From: JBGPTF01 sp041490445
GTDB lineage: Bacteria; Acidobacteriota; Terriglobia; Acidiferrales; UBA7541
Assembly: GCA_041490445.1 (NCBI GenBank)
Contig: JBGPTF010000001.1
Location: forward strand, 248,001-312,000
DNA: 64,000 bases
Reading direction: 5' to 3'
Part shown: one piece after another, positions 8,925-17,170 of the stretch
Position numbering within the stretch: the stretch's first letter is position 1
Layout of the letters: each line of letters opens with the position of its first letter
Translations under genes and position numbers: made by a program
The notes under the pieces: generated by a model
The model's database searches: none
What the model was told of the DNA's origin: nothing
Seen by the model: the letters and a program-made list of their open reading frames with translations, nothing else

Positions 8925-9503
8925 CTAACCGGCCCGCGCCTCCGGTTCGGCGCGCAGCTCATATTCCGAGAAAACCTCCGCCGTGAACCCAAGTATCTGT
9001 GCGGCAGGTTCTTTCCAGGCATCGCGCTCCATCCCGCCTTTCACGCAAGTCTCTTCCAGAAAACGCTCGCGGCTCCAGCCAAATTCCGCCGCCACCTGCG
9101 GCAGCAGCAGACCGCGCCTTCCAAGGTGCGCAATCAGAACGCCGTGGTGTCCTGTCTCGATGTCCTGAACCACCATCGGCAAAAGCAGCGAGAGCACCGA
9201 GATTTCGATCTCAAGCCCGGGAAGTTCCTGTGAGCTGACGGGCGCAAACCGGGGATCATCGAGCGCCGCTGCAATAGCGCACCGCGCGGCGGCTTGCGCC
9301 AGCGGCTCCACCGCCTCTGTCTGGCCAATGCAACCGCGTAGCCGGCCGCGCCGGCGCAGCGTGATGAAGACGCCGCGGAGTTCGGAGAGCGCACCGGAAG
9401 GAGCAGGAGGGACAAAGGGCCGGGAGCACTGAATCGCCTCGATCAGGGCCCGCCGTGCGATTTCGAGAACCGCGCGGCGCTCTTCCTTAGTGAGTAGCGA
9501 CAT
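8925..9503 (-). CDS. AMMECR1 domain protein (AmmeMemoRadiSam system protein A)
   Basis: A 192-aa AMMECR1 family protein. The hallmark LRGCIG motif is present (RLRGCIGQTE, ~residue 58), followed by DDPRFAPVSSQELPGLEIEISVLS and the C-terminal GWSRERFLEETCVKGG, all conserved in the family. In many bacteria and archaea AMMECR1 sits beside a Memo-like dioxygenase and a radical SAM protein; neither is found in this window. It overlaps the end of pgsA by 17 nt on the same strand, so it is likely cotranscribed. The biochemical function is not established. Confidence 0.92.
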   Translation of the reverse strand: MSLLTKEERRAVLEIARRALIEAIQCSRPFVPPAPSGALSELRGVFITLRRRGRLRGCIGQTEAVEPLAQAAARCAIAAALDDPRFAPVSSQELPGLEIEISVLSLLLPMVVQDIETGHHGVLIAHLGRRGLLLPQVAAEFGWSRERFLEETCVKGGMERDAWKEPAAQILGFTAEVFSEYELRAEPEARAG

Positions 9504-10116
9504 CTTGCGGCTTCTCTTCTTGCTCGACGATCAGCAATCGCCGGCGCCGCTGCTTGACGCGGATATCCACTTGGTTCCAGAACATCAGGAAATAATGCAC
9601 CGCGGATCCCACGGCGCTCACCACGACCAGCCACAGCAGAACTGTCGCCAGCGGCTTCAGCGCCGCGTGACGCGCGCCCAGAATCACGGCGCAGCCGGCT
9701 AGAACCTGCAGCACCATCTTCGTCTTTCCGAGCGGCGACGCTTGAATGATCAGCCCCTCCGCCGAAGCGATGTTGCGCAGGCCCAGCACGATGAACTCCC
9801 GGCCGATGATGATCACCACCATCCAGGCAGGCACCAGCCCCATCTCGACCAGCGAGATGAATGCGGCGGAGATGAGAAGTTTGTCCGCGATGGGGTCCAG
9901 CAGGATACCGAGCGTCGTCACTTCGCTGCGCTTCCGCGCATAGTAACCGTCGGCCGCGTCCGTCGCCGCCGCCACCAGCAGAATCAGCACACCCCAGATC
10001 TCAAAATGGACCGCCAGACCCCACAGATCAATGTTCGGCTCGCGCGTCAGCAACACAACCACCAGCAGCGGAACGAAAAAGATCCGCAGGATGGTCAAGC
10101 TGTTTGGCAAATTCAT
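9487..10116 (-). CDS. pgsA: CDP-diacylglycerol--glycerol-3-phosphate 3-phosphatidyltransferase
   Basis: PgsA makes phosphatidylglycerol phosphate at the inner membrane. The CDP-alcohol phosphotransferase motif D-x2-D-G-x2-A-R-x8-G-x3-D-x3-D is read as DAADGYYARK followed by GILLDPIADK (~residues 56-84). About five hydrophobic segments span the chain, starting SLTILRIFFVPLLVVVLL. I chose the ATG at 10116 (MNLPNSLTILR, the standard N terminus) over a GTG nine codons upstream. The Arg/Lys-rich cytoplasmic tail is ~25 residues longer than the minimal family core. The stop overlaps the AMMECR1 start region. Confidence 0.93.
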   Translation of the reverse strand: MNLPNSLTILRIFFVPLLVVVLLTREPNIDLWGLAVHFEIWGVLILLVAAATDAADGYYARKRSEVTTLGILLDPIADKLLISAAFISLVEMGLVPAWMVVIIIGREFIVLGLRNIASAEGLIIQASPLGKTKMVLQVLAGCAVILGARHAALKPLATVLLWLVVVSAVGSAVHYFLMFWNQVDIRVKQRRRRLLIVEQEEKPQDVATH

Positions 10117-10143
10117 TTCGGTCTCGGCGAAACCCGGTCCCAC

Positions 10144-10525
10144 AACCGGGCTAGCTCGGTTCAGTGCAGGGCATGCCCACTATAGTCCTGCCCCTGCGGC
10201 GAGTCAACGAAGAGTCTACCTGCCCTTCCACGATTCTGCAGGCCCGGTCTGCGTCTCCGGCGCAGCAGCGCTCTCGCGAAGTCCGCTGGAATCGACGATT
10301 ACTCATCGGAAACATAGTGCCGCTTAGCTGTGCAAATTCAAGAGATGCTTTTGATTCTCGAAGACGGGCTCTTCGCAGACGAGGCAGCATGGGATGTTCA
10401 TCGTAACTTACAGTAAATGGGGATGTTAGGCGATAGGATCGCCTACCTCTTAGCGATAGCAAACTCTTGAAAATACGCTGCTTAGAATTATTCTAATGAA
10501 AATTTTCCACAAGAATTTCCACAGC
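10144..10525. other. Gene-free spacer with hairpins and DnaA-box-like sequences
   Basis: No coding frame is convincing here; stops are frequent in all frames. Three structures stand out. An inverted repeat TAGGCGAT-AGG-ATCGCCTA lies at 10427-10445. A short palindrome TTAGAAT-T-ATTCTAA lies at 10482-10496. Two tandem 9-mers, TTTTCCACA (10503-10511) and ATTTCCACA (10515-10523), match or nearly match the DnaA consensus TTWTNCACA. The last 60 bases are unusually AT-rich for this window. The region sits downstream of the leftward hflX group and upstream of pgsA, so it could hold a terminator and the pgsA promoter. Confidence 0.5.
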
Positions 10526-10726
10526 TCATGCTCGCTTCGGTCCGGCCAGCACTCGCGCCGGCAGCCGCAGGATCGCTCGCAAAAATTGGAAAACCCCATC
10601 CACGGCGATCCCCACCAGTCGAAACGGGAGAAGCAGGAGCCACACGATCGGATAAAGCACCAGAGCCAGCAACGCGAGCGGCCAGCAGACCACCAACAGG
10701 ATGCACCACAGCAAAAAGTCCGCCAT
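10526..10726 (-). CDS. Small membrane protein
   Basis: A predicted 66-aa protein starting MADFLLWCILLVVCWPLALL. Two hydrophobic segments (about residues 3-40, with a Pro/Tyr break) are followed by an amphipathic, basic C terminus ending GPKRA. The frame is open ten codons further upstream, but the ATG at 10726 begins right at the first membrane segment. It is 41 nt downstream of the hflX stop on the same strand, consistent with cotranscription. I recognise no family; the hydrophobic pattern is the main evidence that it is real. Confidence 0.6.
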   Translation of the reverse strand: MADFLLWCILLVVCWPLALLALVLYPIVWLLLLPFRLVGIAVDGVFQFLRAILRLPARVLAGPKRA

Positions 10727-10767
10727 CGCCCCTTCCTCCTCTCCCATCGCCCTCACCGGGGTGGTCG

Positions 10768-12078
10768 CTACTTCACGGCTTCTTCCGCATACCCTTCCAG
10801 CCGGCGCGCCAGCGATTCCGGAAGCTCGGCATCGACCGTGATATGGCCGTCTTCAACCTCGGAACGCAGCACGCGCCCGCACGCGTATACCAAAGCGAGA
10901 TTCCGGCCATCCGAAAGTGGCAGCCGCAGCCGCCGCTCCACGATCGGGTCCACCGGCATGGCCGAATCCATCCGCATGATCAACTCGGGGAGCCCGGCGC
11001 CTGTGAGCGCCGACACGCATACGGCACCGTTTGTTCTCGCGCGCCTCGACGTGAGGGCTTCCGCTTCTTCCGCCGGCAGCCGGTCAATCTTGTTGAACAC
11101 GCGCAGGCGCGGCCGCTCGGCGACACCAAGCTCGATCAGGACCTTCTCCACGTCAGCATCCTGTTCGGCGTGGCGCGGATTGGACGCATCCGTCACATGA
11201 AGAATCAGCGCTGCTTCCTGCACCTCTTCGAGCGTCGCCCGAAAAGCCGCGATCAATCCCGGCGGCAGATCGCGGAGAAACCCTACCGTATCCGAGACCA
11301 GGATTCGCCGACGCGAGGGGAGTCGCAGACTGCGGACTGTGGGATCGAGCGTGGCGAACATCTTCGGCGACGTCAGCACGTCCGCCTTGGTCAGTGCGTT
11401 GAACAACGTGGATTTCCCCGCATTCGTGTAGCCGACCAGCGCCACAGTCCCCAGCGGAACTGCCTGGCGCGCGCGCCGGCGCGTTGACCGCTGGCGGCGT
11501 ACCAGTTCGATCGCATGCTGAATTCGGCTGATTCGTTCGCGGATGCGGCGCCGGTCGGTCTCGAGCTTTTGCTCGCCGGGACCCCGCGTGCCGATGCCGC
11601 CGCCAAGCCGCGAGAGCTCCGTGCCCTTTCCTGCAAGCCGCGGCAATAGATAGTTCAACTGAGCGAGTTCGACCTGCAACTGGCCTTCGCGCGTTCGCGC
11701 ATGCCGCGCAAAAATGTCGAGGATGAGCTGCGTGCGGTCAATCACCCGGCAGTCGGTCGAACGCTCCATATTGCGCAACTGCCCAGGCGTCAGATTGCGA
11801 TCCACGATGATCAGCGGAGCGCGCCGCATCTGCGCTTCGATCTTCACCTCTTCGAGTTTTCCCCGCCCGACCAGCGTTGCCGGGTCGAGCGCCTCCCGCA
11901 GTTGCAGGACGCTGCCGGTGACGCATGCGCCCGCACTGCGCGCCAGTTCCTCGAGCTCCGCAAGCGATTCGCGCTCGGCGGCGCCCGACTCGGTGCCTAG
12001 CAGACGCGGCGGCTTCTTCAGGCCCACGCCCAGCAACAGGACGCGCTCACTTTTTTCGACCGATTGAGGGTTTTTCAT
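10768..12078 (-). CDS. hflX: GTPase HflX
   Basis: Ribosome-associated GTPase that splits stalled ribosomes. The N-terminal HflX domain contains DPATLVGRGKLEE and IIVDRNLTPGQLRN, then the linker GIGTRGPGEQKLETDRR. The G domain shows G1 GYTNAGKST, G3 DTVGFL and G4 NKID. The C-terminal domain reads GRNLALVYACGRVL. I begin at the ATG 12078 (MKNPQSVEKSERVLLLG); a GTG 23 codons upstream is also open, and neither has a good ribosome binding site. The protein from 12078 is 436 aa, within family range. Confidence 0.95.
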   Translation of the reverse strand: MKNPQSVEKSERVLLLGVGLKKPPRLLGTESGAAERESLAELEELARSAGACVTGSVLQLREALDPATLVGRGKLEEVKIEAQMRRAPLIIVDRNLTPGQLRNMERSTDCRVIDRTQLILDIFARHARTREGQLQVELAQLNYLLPRLAGKGTELSRLGGGIGTRGPGEQKLETDRRRIRERISRIQHAIELVRRQRSTRRRARQAVPLGTVALVGYTNAGKSTLFNALTKADVLTSPKMFATLDPTVRSLRLPSRRRILVSDTVGFLRDLPPGLIAAFRATLEEVQEAALILHVTDASNPRHAEQDADVEKVLIELGVAERPRLRVFNKIDRLPAEEAEALTSRRARTNGAVCVSALTGAGLPELIMRMDSAMPVDPIVERRLRLPLSDGRNLALVYACGRVLRSEVEDGHITVDAELPESLARRLEGYAEEAVK

Positions 12079-12217
12079 TCGCGCGGAAAGATTCCGACGG
12101 ACTGTGGTCTCGTTTGTGGCGCCGAAGCGGCTCGGATGTTTCCTCACTCCCTTGCAGAATTATACGCTCAATAAGGCCCCCGCGCGACTCGCCGGGAGTT
12201 GGCTCTTGCGCGCAGGT

Positions 12218-12802
12218 TCAGTCCCCCAGCAGGCTCCCGCGTTCTTCCCCTTGCAGCGCCGCCGCGGAGAGGACCAGCCGGGAGAGATACTCCGACAGGG
12301 CAGCGCGGTTCTTGCGGAATCTGGGGTCGCGGCTCGTACGATCCACCAAACCCAGGAAAGCCAGATAGACTGTCTCCGACCACCACGCCGCTTCCGCGCG
12401 GCCAAAGCCGGTCTCACGCAGCACGCGGCCGATGTAATCCATGCGCTTCTGCTCGACGACGTTCACCCGCGCCGCCACCTGCGGCTCTCGCCTCGCCCAC
12501 GCAAAAATCGCCGTGTCGGGAATGCGCCGCGCCGATCCTGAGGCCAGTTCCAGAAGCCGCGTCCACCGGCGCGCCGTGCTCAAGCCGCGCTCCACTTCAT
12601 CCAGAAACCAGTCTGTTTCTTGCTTCTCCCATTCCCCCAGCATGGCTTGCAAGAGTTCGTGACGCTTCTTGAAATGCCAGTAGAAGCTGCCCTTGCTAAC
12701 CCCCAATTCTCGTGCCAGGACCTCTACGCGGACCGCCTCGATCCCTTCGGATGCGAGAGTCTTCAGCCCCGCCTCAACCCACTCCCTCCGGTTCAGCGCC
12801 AT
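12218..12802 (-). CDS. TetR/AcrR family transcriptional regulator
   Basis: A 194-aa repressor-type protein. The N-terminal helix-turn-helix reads GLKTLASEGIEAVRVEVLARELGVSKGSFYWHF in pieces across residues ~12-45, the TetR signature. The C-terminal ligand domain contains SARRIPDTAIFAWARRE and AAWWSETVYLAFLGLVD and is not diagnostic of a ligand. The ATG at 12802 starts the family-typical N terminus; the longer open frame reaches into the promoter and was rejected. Two similar palindromes flank its own promoter, so it is likely autoregulated. It is downstream of miaA with its own promoter. Target genes other than itself are unknown. Confidence 0.92.
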   Translation of the reverse strand: MALNRREWVEAGLKTLASEGIEAVRVEVLARELGVSKGSFYWHFKKRHELLQAMLGEWEKQETDWFLDEVERGLSTARRWTRLLELASGSARRIPDTAIFAWARREPQVAARVNVVEQKRMDYIGRVLRETGFGRAEAAWWSETVYLAFLGLVDRTSRDPRFRKNRAALSEYLSRLVLSAAALQGEERGSLLGD

Positions 12803-12860
12803 AGGTACCCCCGCTTCAAGGACTTCACAGATGCGGCATTCGGCAGATCGTGCAGGCAAC

Positions 12861-12925
12861 CATACCTTGCCGTATGCTACTGCCATTCTATACAAGCAGG
12901 TCAATCGCGTCAATACGGTACCGTA
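12861..12925 (-). promoter_or_regulatory. tetR promoter flanked by two operator-like palindromes
   Basis: Leftward promoter: -35 TTGACG at 12908-12913, 17-nt spacer, -10 TAGAAT at 12885-12890. A perfect 12-bp palindrome TACGGTACCGTA (12914-12925) lies just upstream of the -35, inside the last codons of miaA. A related sequence CATACCTTGCCGTATG (12861-12876, 5-bp arms) covers the expected transcription start. The two share ATAC..T.CCGTA and are centred 51 bp apart, about five helical turns. This fits binding by the TetR protein encoded downstream. The binding itself is inferred. Confidence 0.6.
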
Positions 12926-13869
12926 CTGTGCTTCCCTATCCCCGCTGCCTCCAGCCTTTCAAGGGCTGCACACTGAATCTCCTCGGAATCCCCAAACCCA
13001 AAGAGCCACTGCACACCGCTCTCCCGCCGAAACCAGGTCAACTGTCGCTTGGCATATCGCCTGGTTGCCTTCTGAATCCGGAGGGTAACTTCCCCCAGTT
13101 CGATGTGCTCTTCCACGTGGCTCCGAACGTCCGAGTAACCGATGAACTGAAACGGCTTCGCTGTCGCGGGAATCCCTGTTTTGACAAGGTGGCGCACCTC
13201 TTCGACCCAGCCCGAAGCCAACATGTCGCGTACGCGGCGTTCGATCCTCTCGTATAGCTCTTCTCGTGGCGGCATGAGCCCGATCTTGTGTACCTGAAAC
13301 CCCTCCAGCGCTGCTTTACCTGCGCGAAAGACCTCTCCCCGGGGCTTCCCTGCGAGTACCCGGATCTCCAGCGCCCGGATGACTTTTTGCGTGTCGCGCG
13401 CGGCGATCCGCTCGGCTGACCCGGGGTCGAGGCGCTCGAGCATCCTGTGGAGATAACCCGCCCCGAACTTTTCCGCCCTCCGCTTCAGGCGGGCACGCAA
13501 CTCCTCCGACCGGGCAGGCGCATCCGCCAGTCCTTCCAGAAGCGCCCGCAGATACAATCCGGTCCCTGCGGTCAGAATGGGAAGCTTTCCACGCTCTCGA
13601 ACGGTTCCCAGGGCTTCCAGCGCTCGCCGCCGATATTCCCCCGCCGTAAACACCTCTCCCGGGTCAACCAGATCAACCAGTTGGTGAGCGATCCCGCGCT
13701 GTTCGGAGGGCGGCAACTTCGCCGTGCCGATATTGAAGTGGCGGTAGACCTGGGTCGAATCGCAGACAAGAATCTCCCCGCCCAGGCGTTCGGCGAGCCA
13801 GATCCCCAGCGCCGACTTGCCCGAAGCGGTCGGCCCCAGGATGACGACAAGTCTCGATGACGCGCTCAT
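12910..13869 (-). CDS. miaA: tRNA dimethylallyltransferase
   Basis: MiaA (319 aa) adds the isopentenyl group to A37 of tRNAs reading UNN codons. The P-loop is VILGPTASGKSALG near the N terminus, then CDSTQVYRHFNIGTAKL (substrate-binding Asp and Thr) and GTGLYLRALLEGL. The C-terminal part has YAKRQLTWFRRE, the tRNA-binding signature. I chose the ATG at 13869 because it overlaps the stop of the preceding small membrane peptide gene (ATGA) and starts right before the first strand; an ATG eight codons upstream is also open. Its last codons contain one operator of the downstream tetR gene. Confidence 0.96.
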   Translation of the reverse strand: MSASSRLVVILGPTASGKSALGIWLAERLGGEILVCDSTQVYRHFNIGTAKLPPSEQRGIAHQLVDLVDPGEVFTAGEYRRRALEALGTVRERGKLPILTAGTGLYLRALLEGLADAPARSEELRARLKRRAEKFGAGYLHRMLERLDPGSAERIAARDTQKVIRALEIRVLAGKPRGEVFRAGKAALEGFQVHKIGLMPPREELYERIERRVRDMLASGWVEEVRHLVKTGIPATAKPFQFIGYSDVRSHVEEHIELGEVTLRIQKATRRYAKRQLTWFRRESGVQWLFGFGDSEEIQCAALERLEAAGIGKHSTVPY

Positions 13870-13967
13870 CCCACGGCTTTCCAGTAGCGCCATAAGAGAA
13901 ACGCCAGGGCCAAAGCGGCCAGCAGCAGCGCCCCCAGGATCTGCGTACGGTTCAGCTTCACTGTCAC
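13866..13967 (-). CDS. 33-codon single-span membrane peptide
   Basis: A GTG-initiated frame of 33 codons. It encodes a short basic head (VKLNRTQ), a hydrophobic stretch ILGALLLAALALAFLLW, and a basic aromatic tail RYWKAVG, the pattern of a one-pass inner-membrane peptide. Its start overlaps the stop of the TonB-like gene (GTGA, 13964-13967) and its stop overlaps the miaA start (ATGA, 13866-13869). Two perfect coupling junctions and the charge pattern argue strongly that it is translated. I recognise no family. A role with the TonB-like envelope protein is only inferred from position. Confidence 0.7.
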   Translation of the reverse strand: MTVKLNRTQILGALLLAALALAFLLWRYWKAVG

Positions 13968-15322
13968 TGGTAGTTCAGAGGCAGATTATACAGAAAGGTG
14001 AAGCGCAGCTCGATGTAGGGCCCGCTGAAGGCGGGCGGCAAGGGCTCGAACGGGTTGGACGCGCGGATCGCCGCCATCGCAGCGCGGTCGAGCGGCTCCT
14101 TGCCGGAAGTTCGCACCAGCGCGGGCTCGGGATACGGCACCGCTCCGTCGCGCGTGATCCGGAATTGCAGAATCACGCGGCCCTTCTCACCCAGCCGCGC
14201 CGATTCCGGGATAACCGCGTACCAATTCTGCCTGACGCTGGCCAGCAACCGGGCAAGATAATTTGAAAAATCTACGCCTTCGGTCGGCGTGAGCATCTCC
14301 AGGTTGCCGCCCAGTAGTCCCTGGCCACCGCCCCCCCCACCGGGGCCTTGTGGGATCGGGTCCGCGAAGCCGCCCGTCGTCGGGCCGGCGCCGCGCGCTG
14401 CATCGCGGAGCGATTGCTCGAGCGCTTTCCCCGGAGACAAATGCGGCAGCGCCAGGGAACTCGAGGGAGCCGGCCTGTCGGGAATATCGCGCAACTGCGG
14501 GCCCTCTTGCGAATTGCGTGTATCTCGCGCGGTTTGTTGTGCCGGTTGCCGCTGCACCGGCACCTGCGGCGTGGGTGCCGCCGGCAGGTTCGGCGGCTCG
14601 GGAGGCGCTTCGCGCGGAGGTCCTGGCAGCGGCGAAGGCGCCACTTCAGGCGGCGCCACCTGGTGCAGGATGCGCGGGTCGATCCTCATCTTCGCGCTCG
14701 GCGGCTCCGGCGATGGAGCGGTTTTTGGAACGTCATTCACATCGGGCGGCAAGTACACGAAACTCAATTGCCGGCGGGCAAGTTCCAGTTCTTCCTGCGT
14801 CGGCGTGTGTGCGGGAAACAGCTTCGGCGTAAACAAAATGAAAATGACCATCACGATGTGCAGGACCAACGAACCGAACCGCGCGATTTGATTCCGATCG
14901 GAAACGCGCGAACCCACCGGCGTGCGCAGCAGCGTCACTTCCCCGGTCGTGATGACATCCGGTTCCACCGTCCCTTCAAACAGTCCCGGTGGCAGCGGTT
15001 CGTGCGATTCCAGCTTGCCCGGCTCGAGCCCGGCCGGGATCACGACGCGCGAATCGAGAATCGTCAGCGGCACGAATTCGGGGATCCGCGGGACATCGCC
15101 CAGCGGCTTCGCCGACAAGTCGCGCGGCACGATCGTGCGTGCGGAAAGAACATCCAGGGGCACGTGCGCTGGAATCTTCGATTTCGGATCGATCGGTGCG
15201 ATCGGCAGGTCGTTCGGCACCACGAACCGCGAATCCAGCACGCTCGATTGGCGGCGCGGCTTTGCGGCGGCTTCCGGAGGGGGGAAGCGGAGGTCCCGCG
15301 GAACCAGAAAACGCGGAATCAT
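13964..15322 (-). CDS. TonB-like energy-transducing protein with repeated N-terminal domain
   Basis: A 452-aa protein. Residues ~1-120, before the membrane, hold four copies of R-x-[VIL]-[VI]-P-x-[DG]-L: RFLVPRDL (4), RFVVPNDL (32), RTIVPRDL (62) and RVVIPAGL (92). One membrane segment follows (LVLHIVMVIFILF, ~153-165), then a Pro-rich periplasmic stretch and a TonB C-terminal domain (ENLARLL-like NYLARLLASVRQNWYAVIP, GRVILQFRITRDG, ALDRAA-like PLDRAAMAAIRASNPF). TonB-type proteins couple the proton gradient to outer-membrane receptors. Canonical TonB has no large cytoplasmic domain, so the N-terminal repeats are odd. The ATG at 15322 overlaps the previous stop (ATGA). Confidence 0.9.
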   Translation of the reverse strand: MIPRFLVPRDLRFPPPEAAAKPRRQSSVLDSRFVVPNDLPIAPIDPKSKIPAHVPLDVLSARTIVPRDLSAKPLGDVPRIPEFVPLTILDSRVVIPAGLEPGKLESHEPLPPGLFEGTVEPDVITTGEVTLLRTPVGSRVSDRNQIARFGSLVLHIVMVIFILFTPKLFPAHTPTQEELELARRQLSFVYLPPDVNDVPKTAPSPEPPSAKMRIDPRILHQVAPPEVAPSPLPGPPREAPPEPPNLPAAPTPQVPVQRQPAQQTARDTRNSQEGPQLRDIPDRPAPSSSLALPHLSPGKALEQSLRDAARGAGPTTGGFADPIPQGPGGGGGGQGLLGGNLEMLTPTEGVDFSNYLARLLASVRQNWYAVIPESARLGEKGRVILQFRITRDGAVPYPEPALVRTSGKEPLDRAAMAAIRASNPFEPLPPAFSGPYIELRFTFLYNLPLNYQ

Positions 15323-16299
15323 CGGGTGTCCTGTGGAGCGAACGCTCCCAATTGGACGCGGCGCGCATGGTCGAGGATGCCCGCCATCACGCGATCGGCC
15401 AGTTCGAGCGCGCGCCGTCCCGCGGCTCCATCCACGCGCGGCGTTGTCCGCGTCCGCACGCACTCGAGAAACGACCGCAGTTCCGCGCGCAATGGCTCTT
15501 CCGGCTGCGTCGGAAGTTTTTCAAAATCCATCTGCGGCTCGGCACCCCCCGGGCGCACGCGGACGCGCAACACGTCTTGCCGCGTGTAATCGAGTGAAAT
15601 ATATTCGCGCTCCTGAAAAAACCTCATCTTGCGGACGCGCTCGGTGGAAACGCGGCTCGCAGTCAAATTGCCCACCGCGCCGGTGGCGAACTCGATGCGT
15701 GCGTGCGCGATGTCCACTTTGTCCGTCAGCACCGGAATGCCGACCGCCTTCAAATCGGTTACCGGCGCGCCCACGAGCGCCAGCAGAATTTCCAGGTCGT
15801 GAATCATCACGTCGTACACCACGTCCACGTCTAGGCTGCGTGGCGAGAACACGCCCAGCCGGTGCACCTCGAAGAACAGCGGGCGATTCACGATCTTCTC
15901 CACCGCAACCACCGCTGGATTGAACCGCTCGAGATGCCCGACTTGCAGGATTCGTCCGTGCCGGCGCGCCGCGGCAATCAAATCGTCAGCCTCGTCAAGC
16001 GAAGCCGCCATCGGCTTCTCCACCAGCACGTCCACGCCCTGTTCGAGCAGGCGGCAGCCCATTCGCGCGTGCTCGACCGTCGGCACCGCCAGGCTGACGG
16101 CGTCCACCTGCGCCGCGAGCGCTTCGACTCCCGGCATCACCCGCGTGCCGAATTCTGCTGCCACGCGCCCGGCGCGCTCCGCATCCGCATCGACGATGCC
16201 GGCCAGTTCCGCGCCCTCGACCTCGCGCCACACCCGGACGTGGTTGCGCCCAAAATCGCCGACGCCGATCACGCCCACGCGAATTTTCTTTTCGCTCAC
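15319..16299 (-). CDS. Gfo/Idh/MocA family NAD(P)-dependent oxidoreductase
   Basis: A 326-aa sugar oxidoreductase. The N-terminal Rossmann fold has VGVIGVGDFGRNHVRVW; the catalytic VLVEKPMAAS holds the conserved Lys, and HDLEILLAL supplies the usual His. The GTG start at 16299 overlaps the lpxI stop (GTGA), and the stop overlaps the TonB-like start. Its place inside a lipid A operon suggests action on a UDP-sugar; GnnA, which oxidises UDP-GlcNAc at C3 for diamino lipid A, belongs to this broad type. No GnnB-like aminotransferase is in the cluster, so that role is only a hypothesis. Confidence 0.92.
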   Translation of the reverse strand: MSEKKIRVGVIGVGDFGRNHVRVWREVEGAELAGIVDADAERAGRVAAEFGTRVMPGVEALAAQVDAVSLAVPTVEHARMGCRLLEQGVDVLVEKPMAASLDEADDLIAAARRHGRILQVGHLERFNPAVVAVEKIVNRPLFFEVHRLGVFSPRSLDVDVVYDVMIHDLEILLALVGAPVTDLKAVGIPVLTDKVDIAHARIEFATGAVGNLTASRVSTERVRKMRFFQEREYISLDYTRQDVLRVRVRPGGAEPQMDFEKLPTQPEEPLRAELRSFLECVRTRTTPRVDGAAGRRALELADRVMAGILDHARRVQLGAFAPQDTR

Positions 16300-17156
16300 T
16301 TCTTGGCTTCTCTCTCCGCCGCTTCGGGCGGGCAAGCTTGAATCGCGATTCCGGCTTCATCCGCCGCTCGCAGAAGCTGTTCCCGGTCGAAGAGCAGTGT
16401 TCGTCCCGCGTCTATGGACAGCGCCGTCGCGTTCGCCTTGCGCATCATCTCAATCGTCCGCAGGCCGATCACCGGCACGTCAAATCGCATGTCCTGCCCC
16501 GGCTTACTTACTTTGACGACCACCAGCCGCTTTCCGCTTGCGATTCTTGCGGCGCGCTCGATGGTTTCATCGGTGCCTTCCATGGCCTCAATCGCGACGC
16601 ACGCCCGGTCCCGAACCACAACCGTTTGTCCCAGGTCCAGACCGGCGATTTGCCGCGCGACGCTGCGGCCGTATGCAATATCCGCAATCTCATCCGCGTC
16701 CGGCGCGCGACGCGTCAGCACGCCCGCCGCCGGCACCAGCGGCGCGAGGAACGCTGTCGAATCCACCAGCCGGATGCCTTCTTCTTCCAAAACCTTGGCC
16801 ACCGCGCCGATCAGTGAATCCGTATTCTTGGTCGAGAGCGACATCAGCAGTTTCGCCAGCTTCCAGTCCGGCCGGATCGAGCTGAAGATCTTGTTGTGCT
16901 TCACCTGCCCGGCCATCACCGCGCGGTTCACGCCCGCTTCCCGGAGCAGCTCGATGGTCCGGCTCAGCTCGCCCAGGCTCACCCAGTGCAGCCTCGGCGC
17001 CACTCGCTCGAGCTCCGGCGAAGCCTCTTCCCGAATGGCGATCACTGTCATTTCGATTCCGCGGTCACGCGCTCCTTCGAGCACAAGGAAAGGAAAGGTG
17101 CCGTTGCCGGCGATGAGGCCCCAGCGTTCGGTAGCGGGTTCGGTCCCTTTGTCCAC
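16296..17156 (-). CDS. lpxI: UDP-2,3-diacylglucosamine diphosphatase LpxI
   Basis: LpxI (286 aa) hydrolyses UDP-2,3-diacylglucosamine to lipid X; it replaces LpxH in many non-gammaproteobacteria. Recognisable parts: GLIAGNGTFPFLVLEGARDRG at the N terminus (read as two adjacent pieces), VMAGQVKHNKIF, the middle STAFLAPLVPAAGVLT, and the C-terminal GQTVVVRDRACVAIEAMEGTDE region with KPGQDMRFDVPVIG. It follows lpxA by 14 nt and overlaps the oxidoreductase gene by 4 nt. The combination fabZ-lpxA-lpxI is a common lipid A arrangement outside Proteobacteria. Confidence 0.95.
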   Translation of the reverse strand: MDKGTEPATERWGLIAGNGTFPFLVLEGARDRGIEMTVIAIREEASPELERVAPRLHWVSLGELSRTIELLREAGVNRAVMAGQVKHNKIFSSIRPDWKLAKLLMSLSTKNTDSLIGAVAKVLEEEGIRLVDSTAFLAPLVPAAGVLTRRAPDADEIADIAYGRSVARQIAGLDLGQTVVVRDRACVAIEAMEGTDETIERAARIASGKRLVVVKVSKPGQDMRFDVPVIGLRTIEMMRKANATALSIDAGRTLLFDREQLLRAADEAGIAIQACPPEAAEREAKK

Positions 17157-17170
17157 TGCCTGCGCCGCGC

